Source: Cadophora sp. MPI-SDFR-AT-0126 (taxonomy: Eukaryota; Ascomycota; Leotiomycetes; Helotiales; Ploettnerulaceae). Taken from it: DNA of 64,000 bases. Shown here piece by piece: positions 12,337-22,966 of this stretch. Each line of letters begins with the position of its first letter. Within the stretch, counting starts at the first letter, position 1. Below the pieces are notes generated by a model. That model was not told where the DNA came from. It did no database searches and saw only the letters and a list, made by a program, of their open reading frames with translations. The stretch lies in assembly GCA_020747065.1 (NCBI GenBank), contig JAGMVK010000001.1, positions 1,240,001-1,304,000 on the forward strand, read 5' to 3'. Made by a program: the position numbers and the translations under genes.

Positions 12337-13025
12337 CGTGGATGTTGGATGTGGGAACGTTGCCGGAAGACGCTTCTTTCCATACTATTGATACATATAT
12401 GCTGAAGTGAGTCAACTTATGGTAGAAGGTCGCGTGTGTTGCGTCTGTTCGATTTTATTGAGTCAGCCTCTCACGCCCTGCAACCCCGCGAAAGGCAGCC
12501 CATGGCGGCTTACATAAGCAATCAATGTGGATTCCGGAACTTGAAATCCTGAACTCCTTTCCCATACTTTTGAACAGTTGTAGACATTTGTGAGTGTTCC
12601 GATGCATTGACCCTAAGCTGTCTTGAAACTGTCACAGTAGCCAATGTGATGAAAAAGCAATGCCGACAGAGACGGGCAGGTAGTGACAGTTACTGGCCCC
12701 AAACTGTGGGTATCTCGAAATAAAAAATTTGAAAATAAAGGTAACGTGGAAAATAACCAAGACTAGACTTATCTAGTTCCCCTACTACGGACTACAAATC
12801 CCTGTTAACTTCGCAGAAAAAAGCTCAAACGTGCTGTACCTAGAAATAAAGTAAATCCATTCCCCACTCCTCCTTGACCAACACCAATGCCAAGCTTCAG
12901 CCTCGCAGCTCCCCCACCAAGCAACTCTAATTCCAACACCTCGAAGCTCTATCTCTCTACATCCTCACAACGATCCTCCACCTCTCCGCAGTCCGGTCTA
13001 AATTCCAACACCTCACTCGCCCACA
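12337..13025. promoter_or_regulatory. Divergent promoter region, DUF1308 gene / SRP9-21
   Basis: This 689-bp region separates two start codons on opposite strands. The right half is CA/CT-rich, as in fungal leaders. An open frame at 12887-13105 overlaps the real SRP start in another frame and is not supported. Confidence 0.5.
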
Positions 13026-13567
13026 ATGCCATACCTCGACACAGCCCAACAATGGCTCACACAATCGTCTCTCCTCCTAAAAGCTCGACCCGCAACTGTC
13101 TGTGACCCTCCTGCCCATAACCTCCGTTTCCATAAGAAAACAAAAGCTAATACACAAAGCAGACACGCATAACAAGTAAATACACCATCTCACCCCCCTC
13201 ACCCACATCTTCCACACCAACCACCTCCACCAAGCCTGCTCCAGAACAACCACCTGCCGCCCGCGCAACACTAACCCTCAAAACCTACGACCCTCAAAGC
13301 GGCACAACGCTGAAATACAGCACGAATAAGGGGGCGGAAGTCAGTAGATTGATTCAGATACTAGGACGGCTGGCGAGGGGCATGGCGGGGTTGGAGGAGA
13401 AGGATGAGGAGATGCTGGGTGCTGGTGGGGAGGTGGTGAAGGAGGAAGAGGTGCCGGCGGCTGCGGTGAAGACTGTTGGGCAGAATGCGCAGGGTCAGCA
13501 GGGACAGGGACAGGGACAGCAGCAGGGTGGTGGGAAGGGGAAGGGGAAGAAGAAGGGGAAGAAATGA
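13026..13567 (+). CDS. Signal recognition particle subunit SRP9/SRP21-like
   Basis: Fungal SRP9-21 protein of the SRP Alu domain, which takes part in cotranslational targeting to the ER. Exons are 13026-13097 and 13163-13567, giving 158 residues. The start M-P-Y-x-x-T-A-Q-Q-W-L followed by S-S-L-L-L-K-A-R-P is the family's N-terminal helix. The splice restores T-R-I-T-S-K-Y-T, the first beta strand. The donor (GTCTGT) is non-consensus, but a good branch site (GCTAATAC) lies just before the acceptor, and every other reading runs into a stop. The C-terminal 35 residues are a G/Q repeat followed by a K/G basic tail, as in yeast Srp21. The lineage-specific tail is typical and likely binds RNA. 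Confidence 0.83.
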
Positions 13568-14134
13568 GGGGAAGAGGTGGGTAATAGGGAAGGATAGAGG
13601 AAGGTCTTTGCTTGCGGCATTGGGAATACCGAGTCTCGATGTGGAAGGTGTGTGACAAAGCTGCTCATCCGTTGGATCTTAGGGAGGGAGACATGGTTGA
13701 AAGACCTCAGACTTCGGGGGCACATTGAGAGAAGTGCATAAAATGGCGTTCAGGTGCTTCTCACACCATATTCGAGACATTGAGCATAAGCAAGATCACA
13801 ATGAACATAGCTCCATCACAGTTCAGATCTTGGAAAGTGTTTAGTGTTTTCAGGCTTTTCATTCCTACTAATCATCCAGGTATCCTATCCTTCCTTCCTA
13901 TCCTACTCCATCCTTCCCCATCATCCCTCATCTCATCCATGATCCTTATCCAGACTCCTCTAACGCCATTAATAAAAGTGTGTATATCCACAGGCAAGAC
14001 CAACACGTCTGCATCCGGCGACCGCGCCATCTATGCAAAGCACCCGTGAGAAGAGAACAGTATGCAATGCAACCATGTACAAACGAAAATCAAAAACGCC
14101 GATAGGCCCCAATATTACAGATGTATGTAGACAT
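13568..14134. other. Convergent 3' intergenic region
   Basis: This lies between the stops of the SRP9-21 and RNR2 genes and holds presumptive 3' UTRs. A pyrimidine-rich, low-complexity patch runs from about 13880 to 13960. No gene was seen. Confidence 0.6.
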
Positions 14135-15578
14135 CTAGAAGTCTTCATCGAAGTTGAAGTCACCTCCATTTTCTGCCTTGGCTTCGGTCTGTGCCTCGGT
14201 ATCCTCGTGCTTCTTCTGTGTACCGGCCATGACGCCAGCCTTCTGGTAGTCACCAACACGCTTCTCGAAGAAGTTGGTCTTTCCTGCAAGGGAAATGTTC
14301 TCCATGAAATCGAAGGGGTTGGCGGACTTGTAGTACTTCTCGTTACCGAGAGCAACAAGGAGACGATCAGCAACGAACTCGATGTATTGCTTCATGAGGC
14401 TGGAATTCATGCCGAGAAGAGCGCAAGGAAGAGCCTCGGTGAGGAATTCTTGTTCAATCTCGACGGCCTCGGTGATGACGTCTTGGACTGCCTGCTTGCT
14501 TGGGCGGTGGTTGAGGTGGGAGAAGAGAAGGCAGGCGAAGTCGGTGTGAAGACCTTCATCACGGGAGATGAGCTCGTTGGAGAAGGTAAGACCAGCCATG
14601 AGACCACGCTTCTTCAACCAGAAGATGGAGGCGAATGAACCAGAGAAGAAGATACCCTCAACAGCGGCGAATGCGACGAGTCGTTGAGCAAAGGTCGAGT
14701 CCTTGTCTTGAATCCATCTTACAGCCCAGTCGGCCTTCTTCTTGATGCAAGGGACTAGAGCGCATTAGATTATGGAAATTGATTAACGACGCGTCAGGAC
14801 TTACTGGTCTCGATAGCGTTGAAGAGATGTGTACGTTGAGCCTGCTCCTTGATGTATGTGTCGATGAGAAGAGAGTATGTCTCGGAGTGGATGTTCTCCA
14901 TCATGATTTGGAAACCGTAGAAGCATCGGGCCTCTGGGACTTGGACTTCACCGCTAAAGCGCTCGAGGAGGTTCTCGTTGACAATTCCGTCCGAGGCAGC
15001 GAAGAATGCAAGAACGTGAGACACGAAGTATCGCTCATCATCATTGAGTCGGTTGTTCCAGTCGTGAAGATCCTTGGATAGATCAATCTCTTCTGCAGTC
15101 CAGAAAGAAGCTTCTGCCTTCTTGTACATCTGCCAGATCTATTGTGGAAGAATATCAGCCATGTTCAATGCACTTAACGCGTGTGTAGACGCGTCGACGC
15201 GACTAACCTCATGATATTTAATTGGGAAAAGCACGAATCGTTGTGCGTTCTCGCGCAGAAGTGGCTCATCAGCTTCCTCTGGCTTGAAGCCTTTGGCAAC
15301 CATTGCCTGAATCTCTGCCTTCTTGACGTCCTCGACGATGACCTTCTTAGCCTCGATGTCTTCAAAGACTGGCGCGTCGGTGTTCAGGGGCTCGTTCTCC
15401 TTGTTGGCAGCTCCGAAGTTGAGCTTTTTCGCAGGCGAGTCACCCATCTTGAGGGATTCGATGCCAGTGGCAGCCTATAGTAAATATGAGTTAGCAATTG
15501 ACTCGACGCGACGGCGAGGCAGGAAGTGGCAAAGATTGGGAGGCATACAGTCTTTGAGGGAGTGACTTGGGAAGTCAT
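14135..15578 (-). CDS. RNR2: Ribonucleoside-diphosphate reductase small subunit (R2)
   Basis: Provides the diferric-tyrosyl radical for class Ia ribonucleotide reductase, which makes dNDPs. Four exons: 15578-15549, 15474-15208, 15138-14805 and 14754-14135; 416 residues. By alignment to mouse R2 numbering, the metal ligands are Asp149 (A-A-S-D-G), Glu180 and His183 (M-E-N-I-H), then the two Glu and His of the E-G-I-F-F and [10 protein letters not shown] segments. The radical tyrosine is Tyr187 (E-T-Y-S-L-L). The C-terminus D-F-N-F-D-E-D-F is the R1-docking tail. Each of the three introns contains one or more ACGCG cores, and the promoter has two more. These match the known MCB box bound by MBF, which drives S-phase and damage expression of RNR genes in yeasts. 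Confidence 0.95.
14789..15511. promoter_or_regulatory. Intronic ACGCG (MCB-like) motifs of RNR2
   Basis: ACGCG cores in RNR2 introns are as follows. Intron 1 (15475-15548): 15506-15511. Intron 2 (15139-15207): ACGCGT at 15177-15182 and 15189-15194, and ACGCGA at 15197-15202. Intron 3 (14755-14804): ACGCGT at 14789-14794. ACGCGT is the MluI cell-cycle box of MBF-type factors. Function within introns is inference. Confidence 0.5.
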
Positions 15579-15720
15579 GTTGTTGTGTAGAGTTAAGAAA
15601 GTGTGGATGTTCGGTAGGAGGGTAATTGGGAGGAATTTGTTGAGGTAGAGAGGATGCTGGTGTTTGGCAGGAAGTGAACATCGAGGATGGAGGGAAAGCC
15701 CTTTAGTAGTTTTTGGATCA

Positions 15721-15757
15721 ACGCGACAGGCGAACACGTGACAAAAATAAGACGCGA
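15721..15757. promoter_or_regulatory. RNR2 promoter motifs: two ACGCGA and one CACGTG
   Basis: ACGCGA lies at 15721-15726 and 15752-15757, with CACGTG between them at 15735-15740, about 145-180 bp upstream of the RNR2 ATG. The ACGCG cores fit MBF-type regulation known for RNR genes in yeasts. Binding is not shown. Confidence 0.5.
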
Positions 15758-16398
15758 GAGCGTGAATCCTTGCACTCAAAGAAAATGGGCATGGCTGGGA
15801 GACATCTGGCCAGTCAAATCCTGGCATCTAATCTCGCTCACACTGCCCCAGTGCTTTATCAGATCTTAACCCTGGTCATTACGAGGCTGGGACCCGCCGA
15901 GCTTGAGAAGAATCAGGAATGGTTCTGTTTTGGTGGATATTTGTAGTCATGATGATGAATCAGGTTCAGTCAGCTGTGAGCGTAGAAAGAAACGGACTAG
16001 CATGGCGTCAAGAGACGAAACTCGATTATTTGAACAGGATTTTCGTTTGATGTTGAGATCGAATGTTGTCGACCTTGTTCAGGACATTTCAGTGGGCTGT
16101 TCATACGATGCAAAATCGTCACGCCTGCTTGGCGCGATCAATATTCTCCACAGCATGGATGACCCCATTTTATGATACCTGACGCGTTTCTCCAGATGGT
16201 CTCCATTTTCAGCCTCTTTCCGTGCTCTGTTTGTGATCACAGTTCATAACTCTGCATAGTTTGGAAAGTTCTATTCATAATTGGTGATTGTATTATCTGT
16301 GCCATGGGTATTCTCAAACATAAGAGCAAATCGCTAGAAAAACATCGCTGCAAGTACCAATGCATAGCATCGCTGCATACATATCTTAGCACAAACCT
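15758..16398. other. Intergenic between RNR2 and DUF4112 gene
   Basis: This is the upstream part of the RNR2 promoter and the 3' flank of the DUF4112 gene, both on the minus strand. Short plus-strand frames here (for example 15903-16175) show no family resemblance and are not called. Confidence 0.5.
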
Positions 16399-17390
16399 TC
16401 ATGGCCTATTCTTCTGCAAAGTCGACTTATTTCTGCGAGGTTCATTGTACTCGTTCCTTCTCAGATCCTGGCCGCGCTCTGGATCAGCGACTCTCTGCTT
16501 TTTACTTCCAAACCATCCGCCACGGCTTTGTTCCTCCGGCACTCTGCTGGTCTGCGTGCGATGTTCGCCATTACGCTGTGTGCCTTGTCGAGTAGGTGGT
16601 TGCGTAGCGTAATGAGGAGGAGGGTCTTCGTTGCTCAGCTGCGAATCGAAAACATCAGGATCGGTAGGGTCGACCACAGGCGAGGTGTGTCCAGCAGCCT
16701 TAAGTGCTTTTTGTCCCTTCTCACGCAAATGGTTTTCGAGAACAACGGCATTCTTGGTATTGGCACGGAACAGAGCATCTGCAACATCGCCCAAAAATGG
16801 TACCAGTCCAACAGCGAAATCAATGACGATATTGAACATCATCTTCGACTTGACATCTGCCGGGAGGCCGCCTTCGACCTTTGTGCATGAACGATAGACC
16901 ATCATAGCCATGAATGCATCGATGACGTCTCCAATTCTGAAAGCTACCTGTTAGTTGTGCTACTACCTCCGTATGCTCAAGAAAATCATGACTTACCCAG
17001 GTATGATACCGATAACAGAACTCCATCCAAATCTGATACCCATACAATTGAAAAGACTCATGTCCAAGCGATAGGCTCGGCGCTTAACCTTCGTGAGGAC
17101 CTTGGCATCGTGGGGAGATATTCCTGGGGGAAGCGCCTTGCGTCTCTTCTTCGTTTTGGAGGATGGCCTTCCATCCAAACGAGTTGCTGGCACTGTTTCA
17201 AAATATGGATCCTGAAGCAATTATTAGCCAAAGTGAGGATGATAGCGGAGTTGGAGTAGTCGACTCTTGGTGGGCTGACGCCGGAATCTGCGTTGAAGGA
17301 GGAGTTTATACGTACATCTTTACCGAAATTATTTTCTAGAGTCTCCCCCAAAATCTTCTTGCTGATGATCTTTGCAATAAAGCTTGCCAT
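16399..17390 (-). CDS. DUF4112 membrane protein
   Basis: About 275 residues from exons 17390-17316, 17211-16997 and 16936-16399. The DUF4112 core spans roughly residues 30-165. Its landmarks are the basic run K-K-R-R-K-A-L-P-P-G-I-S, then H-D-A-K-V-L-T-K-V-K-R-R-A-Y, two hydrophobic helices around I-R-F-G-W-S-S-V-I-G-I-I-P-G-I-G-D and G-L-V-P-F-L-G-D-V-A-D-A, and F-R-A-N-T-K-N-A. The last 90 residues are polar and disordered. The G-D-V-I-D motif is created by the second splice. The family is conserved in fungi and bacteria as a small membrane protein of unknown function. It is divergent from DCP2 across 900 bp. Confidence 0.82.
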
Positions 17391-18293
17391 TGTTGCGGGA
17401 TGTGAGATGGCGTTGTCGTTTTGGTTATCGACTGGGTCGCGAAGGGCGGGAGTCGTCCTTTAATAGATGAAATTACACAACAAAGCAATTCCAAACCGGG
17501 GCAGCCGTAAGCGTTTGCTTGCTTTGATTGCCGTCTGAGAATTGGTGTGAATGGTATGCGTTGCTCAGCGTGTCGAATGTTGAAACGTTGTCGCGCGTAC
17601 TATTTCTGGATCAAAGGGCTAACAAGCGCGCAGTACATTGAAGGTCAGGAATTTGGTCAAGAGGGGGCCCTCTCTTTATGGGAATTCTCCAGCTTGGAAA
17701 GTTCTGATTCAAAGCTTGCTTGAGCTACTGTAGATCAAGTCCGTGGTGCATTCTGTATTCAAGTTTTTGCGGCATTATGTTGTGAAGCCCTGCCACCCCA
17801 CACGTCATTCTCCTCCACCATGCAGCAACTTGGCATGAGATTCAAAGCCAGCGAGGCGAGCTTGCCTCTTTAGCGCGGCATGGTGCTGGTGGCTGTGCAG
17901 TTGTGTTGTGGCTGGTGCCTCGAGATCATCGTAATCGTATGGACACCAGCCCGGCACTTGGAACCTTACCTTTCACTTCCATACAGCACAGCACAGCACA
18001 GCACAGCTGGGAAGAACAGACTTGACTCGAACCAGCCTCTTTCTTTCCCAACCACTTCAGACCAACCCTATCAGCTGCAGCGTTCTCATTCTCACCACAC
18101 TTTGACCCCCTCTAGATCCCTGTGTAACTGGGTTGTGGCCCCCCCGGATTTGCCACACCTGTTCTGGGCCTCGGAAAGTTCTTGAGTTTCAGCTTCAGCT
18201 TCCTCTGCCGCCTCGCTGGCCTGACTGCGCGTCTACCTGCCCGCGCCAGTTCAACCTCCCGAGTCGTGGATATGCTAAGAAGAACAAAGAATC
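17391..18293. promoter_or_regulatory. Divergent promoter region, DUF4112 gene / DCP2, with (ACAGC)5
   Basis: This 903-bp region holds both promoters and the DCP2 leader. A pentanucleotide microsatellite, five ACAGC units, sits at 17983-18007. CT-rich tracts follow toward the DCP2 start. No other gene was seen. Confidence 0.55.
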
Positions 18294-18328
18294 ATGAACG
18301 AAAGAAGAATGCAACTAGACGATTGTAA
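18272..18328 (+). promoter_or_regulatory. Upstream ORF overlapping the DCP2 start
   Basis: An ATG at 18272 lies 22 nt before the DCP2 ATG in the +1 frame. In unspliced RNA it stops at 18326-18328 inside intron 1. After splicing it runs about 34 codons into exon 2 before a stop. It would only matter if transcription starts upstream of 18272, which is not known. Confidence 0.4.
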
Positions 18329-21053
18329 GTCCCTCCTCCCATCAGACATCTATCTATGTTGTCAGAGCCGACTCGGCTTCTTGTCTTGGTCTGCTTTGCA
18401 GCTCTGAAAGTCCAGAGCCTCGTCCAGCCAGAATATTACAACTAACAATACGTCTTCAGGGCTGGACGACCTCTGCGCCCGATTCATTTTGAACCTTCCA
18501 TTAGCTGATCTAGGATCGATCGAGCGAATATGCTTTCAAGTCGAAGAAGCACAGTGGTTCTACGAGGACTTTATCCGACCCCTCGATCCTGCTCTGCCTT
18601 CCATGAACCTTCGCAATTTTTCCGAACTCATATTTGCACACTGTCCTATACTCTCGGACTTCTCCAAAGGAAAGCATATGGCTGCGTTTGAGCAGTTCAT
18701 GATGTACAAGAAACGTGTTCCAGTTCGGGGTGCCATAATGTTGAATCATGCCATGGATGCGGCGGTTCTGGTCAAAGGTTGGAAGAAGGGCGCCAACTGG
18801 AGTTTCCCTCGGGGCAAAATCAACAAAGATGAAGATGACTTAGATTGTGCGGTCCGCGAAGTCTATGAGGAGACTGGATACCATCTTGGCGACGCTGGTC
18901 TTGTCCCTTACGACCGGAGAGTCAAAAAGATTGAGGTCAACATGCGTGATCAACAGGTCCATTTGTTTGTTTTTCGAAACGTGCCTATGGATACACATTT
19001 TGCGCCACGAACGCGCAAGGAGATCAGCAAAATTGATTGGTGGCTACTTTCTGACCTGCCTGCGTTCAGAAAGAAAGGACAAGAACAACAGGAGCCTACT
19101 CAGAGTGCCAGTAAATTCTATATGGTAGCTCCATTTCTAGTGCCTCTTCGCAAATGGGTATTAGAGGAAAAGAAGAGGGATGCAAAGAGAATGTCAAGCA
19201 ACCAGTATCTCTCAGCAGGAGGCATTAGCAATGACGAGATGTTTACAGAAGATGATCCCGGGGCGGAATCGGCTGGCCCAACACAGCGCCGAGGAGATCC
19301 TGATCGTGGTATACCGGACCGTGGCAGTTTAGAAGACGCGAGCGCAGCTCTCAACCGTCTCCTACAAATCCAACAGCCGCCCCAAGAGTTACAAGCTAGC
19401 CCGACCTCCGCTGCCCCTCCTGCGAACAGAGTAGGTGAGGCACTGCTCGCTATATTGCACAGCCAGCCGCCACCTTCAAATCAATCACTCCCTCTGAATG
19501 CTCCACCTCACACGCCCCTGGATCACACCCTCGGACAACCTCAAATGCCACCAACCCCCCAACAGTTTCCACCTAGACCTCTTGTCTCTCACAACAAGAT
19601 GCCACCCCCACCTGTGTTTCAGCCTACAACTTTCTCATACCAACAACCACATCAACAAACACATCAACAGCAGCGTCAGCAAGGTCCTCCCCATCAACAG
19701 TCATATCAACAGGCTCCTTCACATGCTCAATACCCACAGCACATGTACCAAGGAATCCAGCAAGCACAGCCGCCAGTCCCTAGGCGGAATGAGAATCCTC
19801 ACGTCCATCAATCACAGCATCTGATTCACCCGCAGCCATTGCCTCCGCATGTTCAGAGAGCTGTATTCACAGGCGGCCCGGTTCATGCCCCAATGGTTCC
19901 TCCTCCACAGCAAATTCAACAGCCACAAGTGATTTCATCTATCACCATGGCTGTTCCAAACCCTCAGTTCCCTGGCTTACATTCAACTATGGTTCCACCC
20001 GAGCCAAAGCAGTCACCACCAAAGCTCACCAGTCATTCCCTGGCTCTTCTCAATGCCTTCAAGAGTCGAGATCAAGCAGCGGGTGAAACTCCTACTAGCA
20101 ATGATCCTCCCTTGCGACAATTAGCACATGACTCTCCCCATACTCACAAACATCTACCCCAGGAACTGCCTGCGGATGCCTCCCAACAGGAAAGAGAGCC
20201 TCATCCCCAAGTTGCACAGAATAGTAGTGTTAGCATAGCAGCAGCCCCTCAAGCATTAGCTGCGAGACAACCGATCAGTGAAACTCAACGTTCGACTTTA
20301 CTTGGTCTCTTCAAGAGTCCAACGACACCTGCAGCGGTACCAGCGAACCCACTTGCTGCGACAGCTCTCCCTCCGAGTGGTACCCCTTCGGCTGTTGAAC
20401 TCTCGGCTGTTGAACCTCTTTCTACCAATGCCGCGTCAACATCTGCTCTCCTCAACGATAAGAGGACCCCAGACCAGGCTGCGAATATTGGTACGAAGAT
20501 GCATCAGGCTTCAGGTGCTCAATTGCCCTTCCGGCCAGTCGGCATCCTGGCCCGTCCTGTAGAATCGAGCGAGAAGGAAGTTTCCGTAAGGAATGGCTCT
20601 ACCAATAAGGCCCGATCCGGCGGCAAGAAACAGGCAACACTGCGTTCGAACGACATGGAATCCGTACAACACGCCGAGAAACCTTTTCAACCACAAATCT
20701 TGAAACGACCTCAACCTGGCATATCTATGCCTCCCGAAGGAATCACTCCTACTCAATCAAACTTCCCAGCGTTCTCTCAATCTCTAAGCCATCCAGTCGA
20801 TCATACACAAACTCTACTTTCTATGTTCCGCAAGGGTCCTGCAGCCGGGACCTTGCAAGGGCCAACTGGAGAGCCACTCATATCATTGCCACCGGCTGAT
20901 CCATCATTTGGCATATCTGCAAGATCCCGAGTCGGAAGTCTTGCATCCACTGAAGGCGCCCCGCGTCGTGGAAGCCAGACTCCAATTTCTCCTGCAGATA
21001 AGGGGTTCTTATTGAGCTACTTAGACGCAGTAGCGAACGGTGCTCAGCGTTAA
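18294..21053 (+). CDS. DCP2: mRNA decapping enzyme DCP2
   Basis: Catalytic subunit of the decapping complex: it removes m7GDP from mRNA 5' ends, acting in the cytoplasm and P-bodies with Dcp1, Edc3 and Pat1. Exons are 18294-18324 and 18460-21053; 874 residues. The N-terminal regulatory domain (about 10-95) is followed by the Nudix domain, whose box G-x5-E-x7-R-E-V-x-E-E-x-G-Y is complete at about residues 128-150. The long tail is P/Q/H-rich and disordered. It contains at least five short leucine-rich helices of the type L-L-x-x-[LF] (near residues 335, 537, 621, 793 and 859), which in yeasts are the HLMs that bind Edc3 and Pat1. A poly-Q/H stretch lies around 19640-19700. Start choice: the splice joins D-D to W-L-D-D-L-C-A-R-F, the conserved family start. 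Confidence 0.93.
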
Positions 21054-21530
21054 TCAGATGTATTAAGAGGGTTTAACAATAGGGTTACAGCGATGGAGTT
21101 CAGAGCTTTGGGGGAATAGATGCATTTTAGCGTGTATGTGTATGCGCAGGGACTGATCTATCCTTTCGAAGGTCATTTGCCATCATGACAGTGATTGAAT
21201 GGTTCTGGAGGAATACTTAGCATGGCCAATTAGCTATCCGCATATGCTCTTGAAGCATTAATGAATCTACAGTGCAAAGCTTGCTTTGAGATGCACATTT
21301 ATATCTTTTGACTCATCCTGTGAATCTCCTAAATATTGTAAATTGTCGGCATACACCTATTGACATGTCTTTCTTTCTCGTCCGGAATCCCCGTCTTGAT
21401 GATGTCTCCCTTTGAGCAAAATCTTGGCAAGGCTGAGAAATTGACAGCCGCGGGAATTTTCCGCCTCGAGCTTCACTCCCCTCGATCCGGCAGCTGCAGC
21501 CATCAACACTCGAAGACCCCAACCCTCAAA
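21054..21530. other. Intergenic between DCP2 and IBA57
   Basis: This holds the DCP2 3' flank and the IBA57 promoter. The reading frame of IBA57 stays open upstream to about 21360, but those residues look unlike a mitochondrial presequence and are treated as leader. Confidence 0.55.
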
Positions 21531-22763
21531 ATGAAGCCACCTATTCGACTCCCTTTATTTCCCTCCAAATCTCAATACATATGCAACAATTGTCTTTCTC
21601 GCACCGTCCCAATATCCAGACTTGCCACCCAGCGCTTCTCATCAAGCACAAGCTCAAGTAACCCCCCCTCCCCTCCACCATCAGCCTACGCACACCTCCC
21701 CTCCCGACGCCTCATCGCCCTCACCGGCCCAGACTCAACACACTACCTCCAAGGCGTCATAACCGCCAACCTCTCGCCCAGTCCACCTCGAACCAACGGA
21801 GGTTTCTACGCCGCCTTCCTCAACGCCCAAGGCCGTCTCCTCAACGATGTCTTCATCTACCCGTACACGGAACCGGGTAAGGAAGCTGGGAAAGGCGAGG
21901 GCTGGCTGATTGAGGTGGATGCGAAGGAGGTTGCGGTGTTGGCGAGACATATCAAGAGGTATAAGTTGAGGGCGAAGTTTGATGTGAGGGTTTTGGAGGT
22001 TGGGGAGAGGGGCGTGTGGAGTGTTTGGGAGGAGGGGGGGAGGGATGGGGGCTGGACGATGCATTCGTTGGGTGGTGATGAGCATACAGCTTCGAATGCG
22101 GAATCTGGTTCGAATTCAAGTTCAGTAGGAGGGAAGGAGGGAGTCATCAGCTGTCCTGATAAACGCGCGCCGGGCATGGGTCGACGACTTCTTCTCCCTG
22201 GTGACTCGAAGCCAGAGCTTGATATACCCGAGACGAGCGAGGATGTCTACCGGGTCAGGCGGTACCTGAAGGGTGTAGCTGAGGGACAAGACGAGCTGGC
22301 CAGAGAACAGGCGTTGCCGCAGGAGAGCAACGTCGATTTTATGGGTGGGATCGATTATAAGAAGGGCTGTTACGTTGGGCAGGAGTTGACGATCAGAACG
22401 CATCACAGGGGTGTAATTCGTAAGAGAATCCTGCCTGTTATGTTGTATGGGATGGACGAGAGTGAGCCAACTGCTCTGGAGTATGATGCTGGGAAGAAGC
22501 TGGGTGTGGAAGGTATACCGAGAGAGACGGGAATTGGGAGGTTTGAGAAGAGGGGGAGAAGTGCCGGCAAGTTTTTGGCTGGTGTCGGGAATATTGGGTT
22601 GGGGCTTTGTAGATTGGAGACTATGACTGATGTGCAGGTTCAGGGTGAGGCCGGAGGCTATAAGGAGGGTGATGAGTTTAAGGTTGATTGGGAGGGTGAG
22701 GATGGTGAAGGGAAGAGCTTGAAGATTAAGGCGTTTGTGCCACCGTGGCATTTGAAGCAATAG
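21531..22763 (+). CDS. IBA57: IBA57 (CAF17), mitochondrial Fe-S cluster assembly factor
   Basis: GcvT-fold, folate-binding protein of the mitochondrial matrix that acts with ISA1/ISA2 in [4Fe-4S] cluster maturation. Intronless, 410 residues from the ATG at 21531. This start is chosen because it gives a basic, S/R-rich presequence (residues 1-45); an upstream in-frame extension does not. The signature K-G-C-Y-V-G-Q-E sits near residue 278 and is followed by L-T-I-R-T-H-H-R-G. The earlier G-P-D-S-T-H-Y-L-Q-G and N-A-Q-G-R-L-L-N-D segments are the GcvT-type N-terminal motifs. A glycine/serine-rich insert of about 30 residues around 22090-22150 is probably lineage-specific. It is convergent with the J-protein gene. 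Confidence 0.9.
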   Translation: MKPPIRLPLFPSKSQYICNNCLSRTVPISRLATQRFSSSTSSSNPPSPPPSAYAHLPSRRLIALTGPDSTHYLQGVITANLSPSPPRTNGGFYAAFLNAQGRLLNDVFIYPYTEPGKEAGKGEGWLIEVDAKEVAVLARHIKRYKLRAKFDVRVLEVGERGVWSVWEEGGRDGGWTMHSLGGDEHTASNAESGSNSSSVGGKEGVISCPDKRAPGMGRRLLLPGDSKPELDIPETSEDVYRVRRYLKGVAEGQDELAREQALPQESNVDFMGGIDYKKGCYVGQELTIRTHHRGVIRKRILPVMLYGMDESEPTALEYDAGKKLGVEGIPRETGIGRFEKRGRSAGKFLAGVGNIGLGLCRLETMTDVQVQGEAGGYKEGDEFKVDWEGEDGEGKSLKIKAFVPPWHLKQ

Positions 22764-22966
22764 AAATATGCGGTGTATGATACCGACCAAGAATGGCATG
22801 TGTATAATCAGACACGCTACGGTGTAGAATAAAATATCTCCATTTCGATGTATTTGAAGTCCTCTATTTCGATTCTCGGGGTATAGCAAATCAATTCCTC
22901 CAACGCCAATGCTAAATTCATTTGCAACCAGGCACACATACTCACCACAATTCAAATCAGCTCAGC

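Noticed and set aside
12887..13105. 72-codon serine-rich frame
   Set aside because: It overlaps the start of the SRP9-21 gene in a different frame and has no support.
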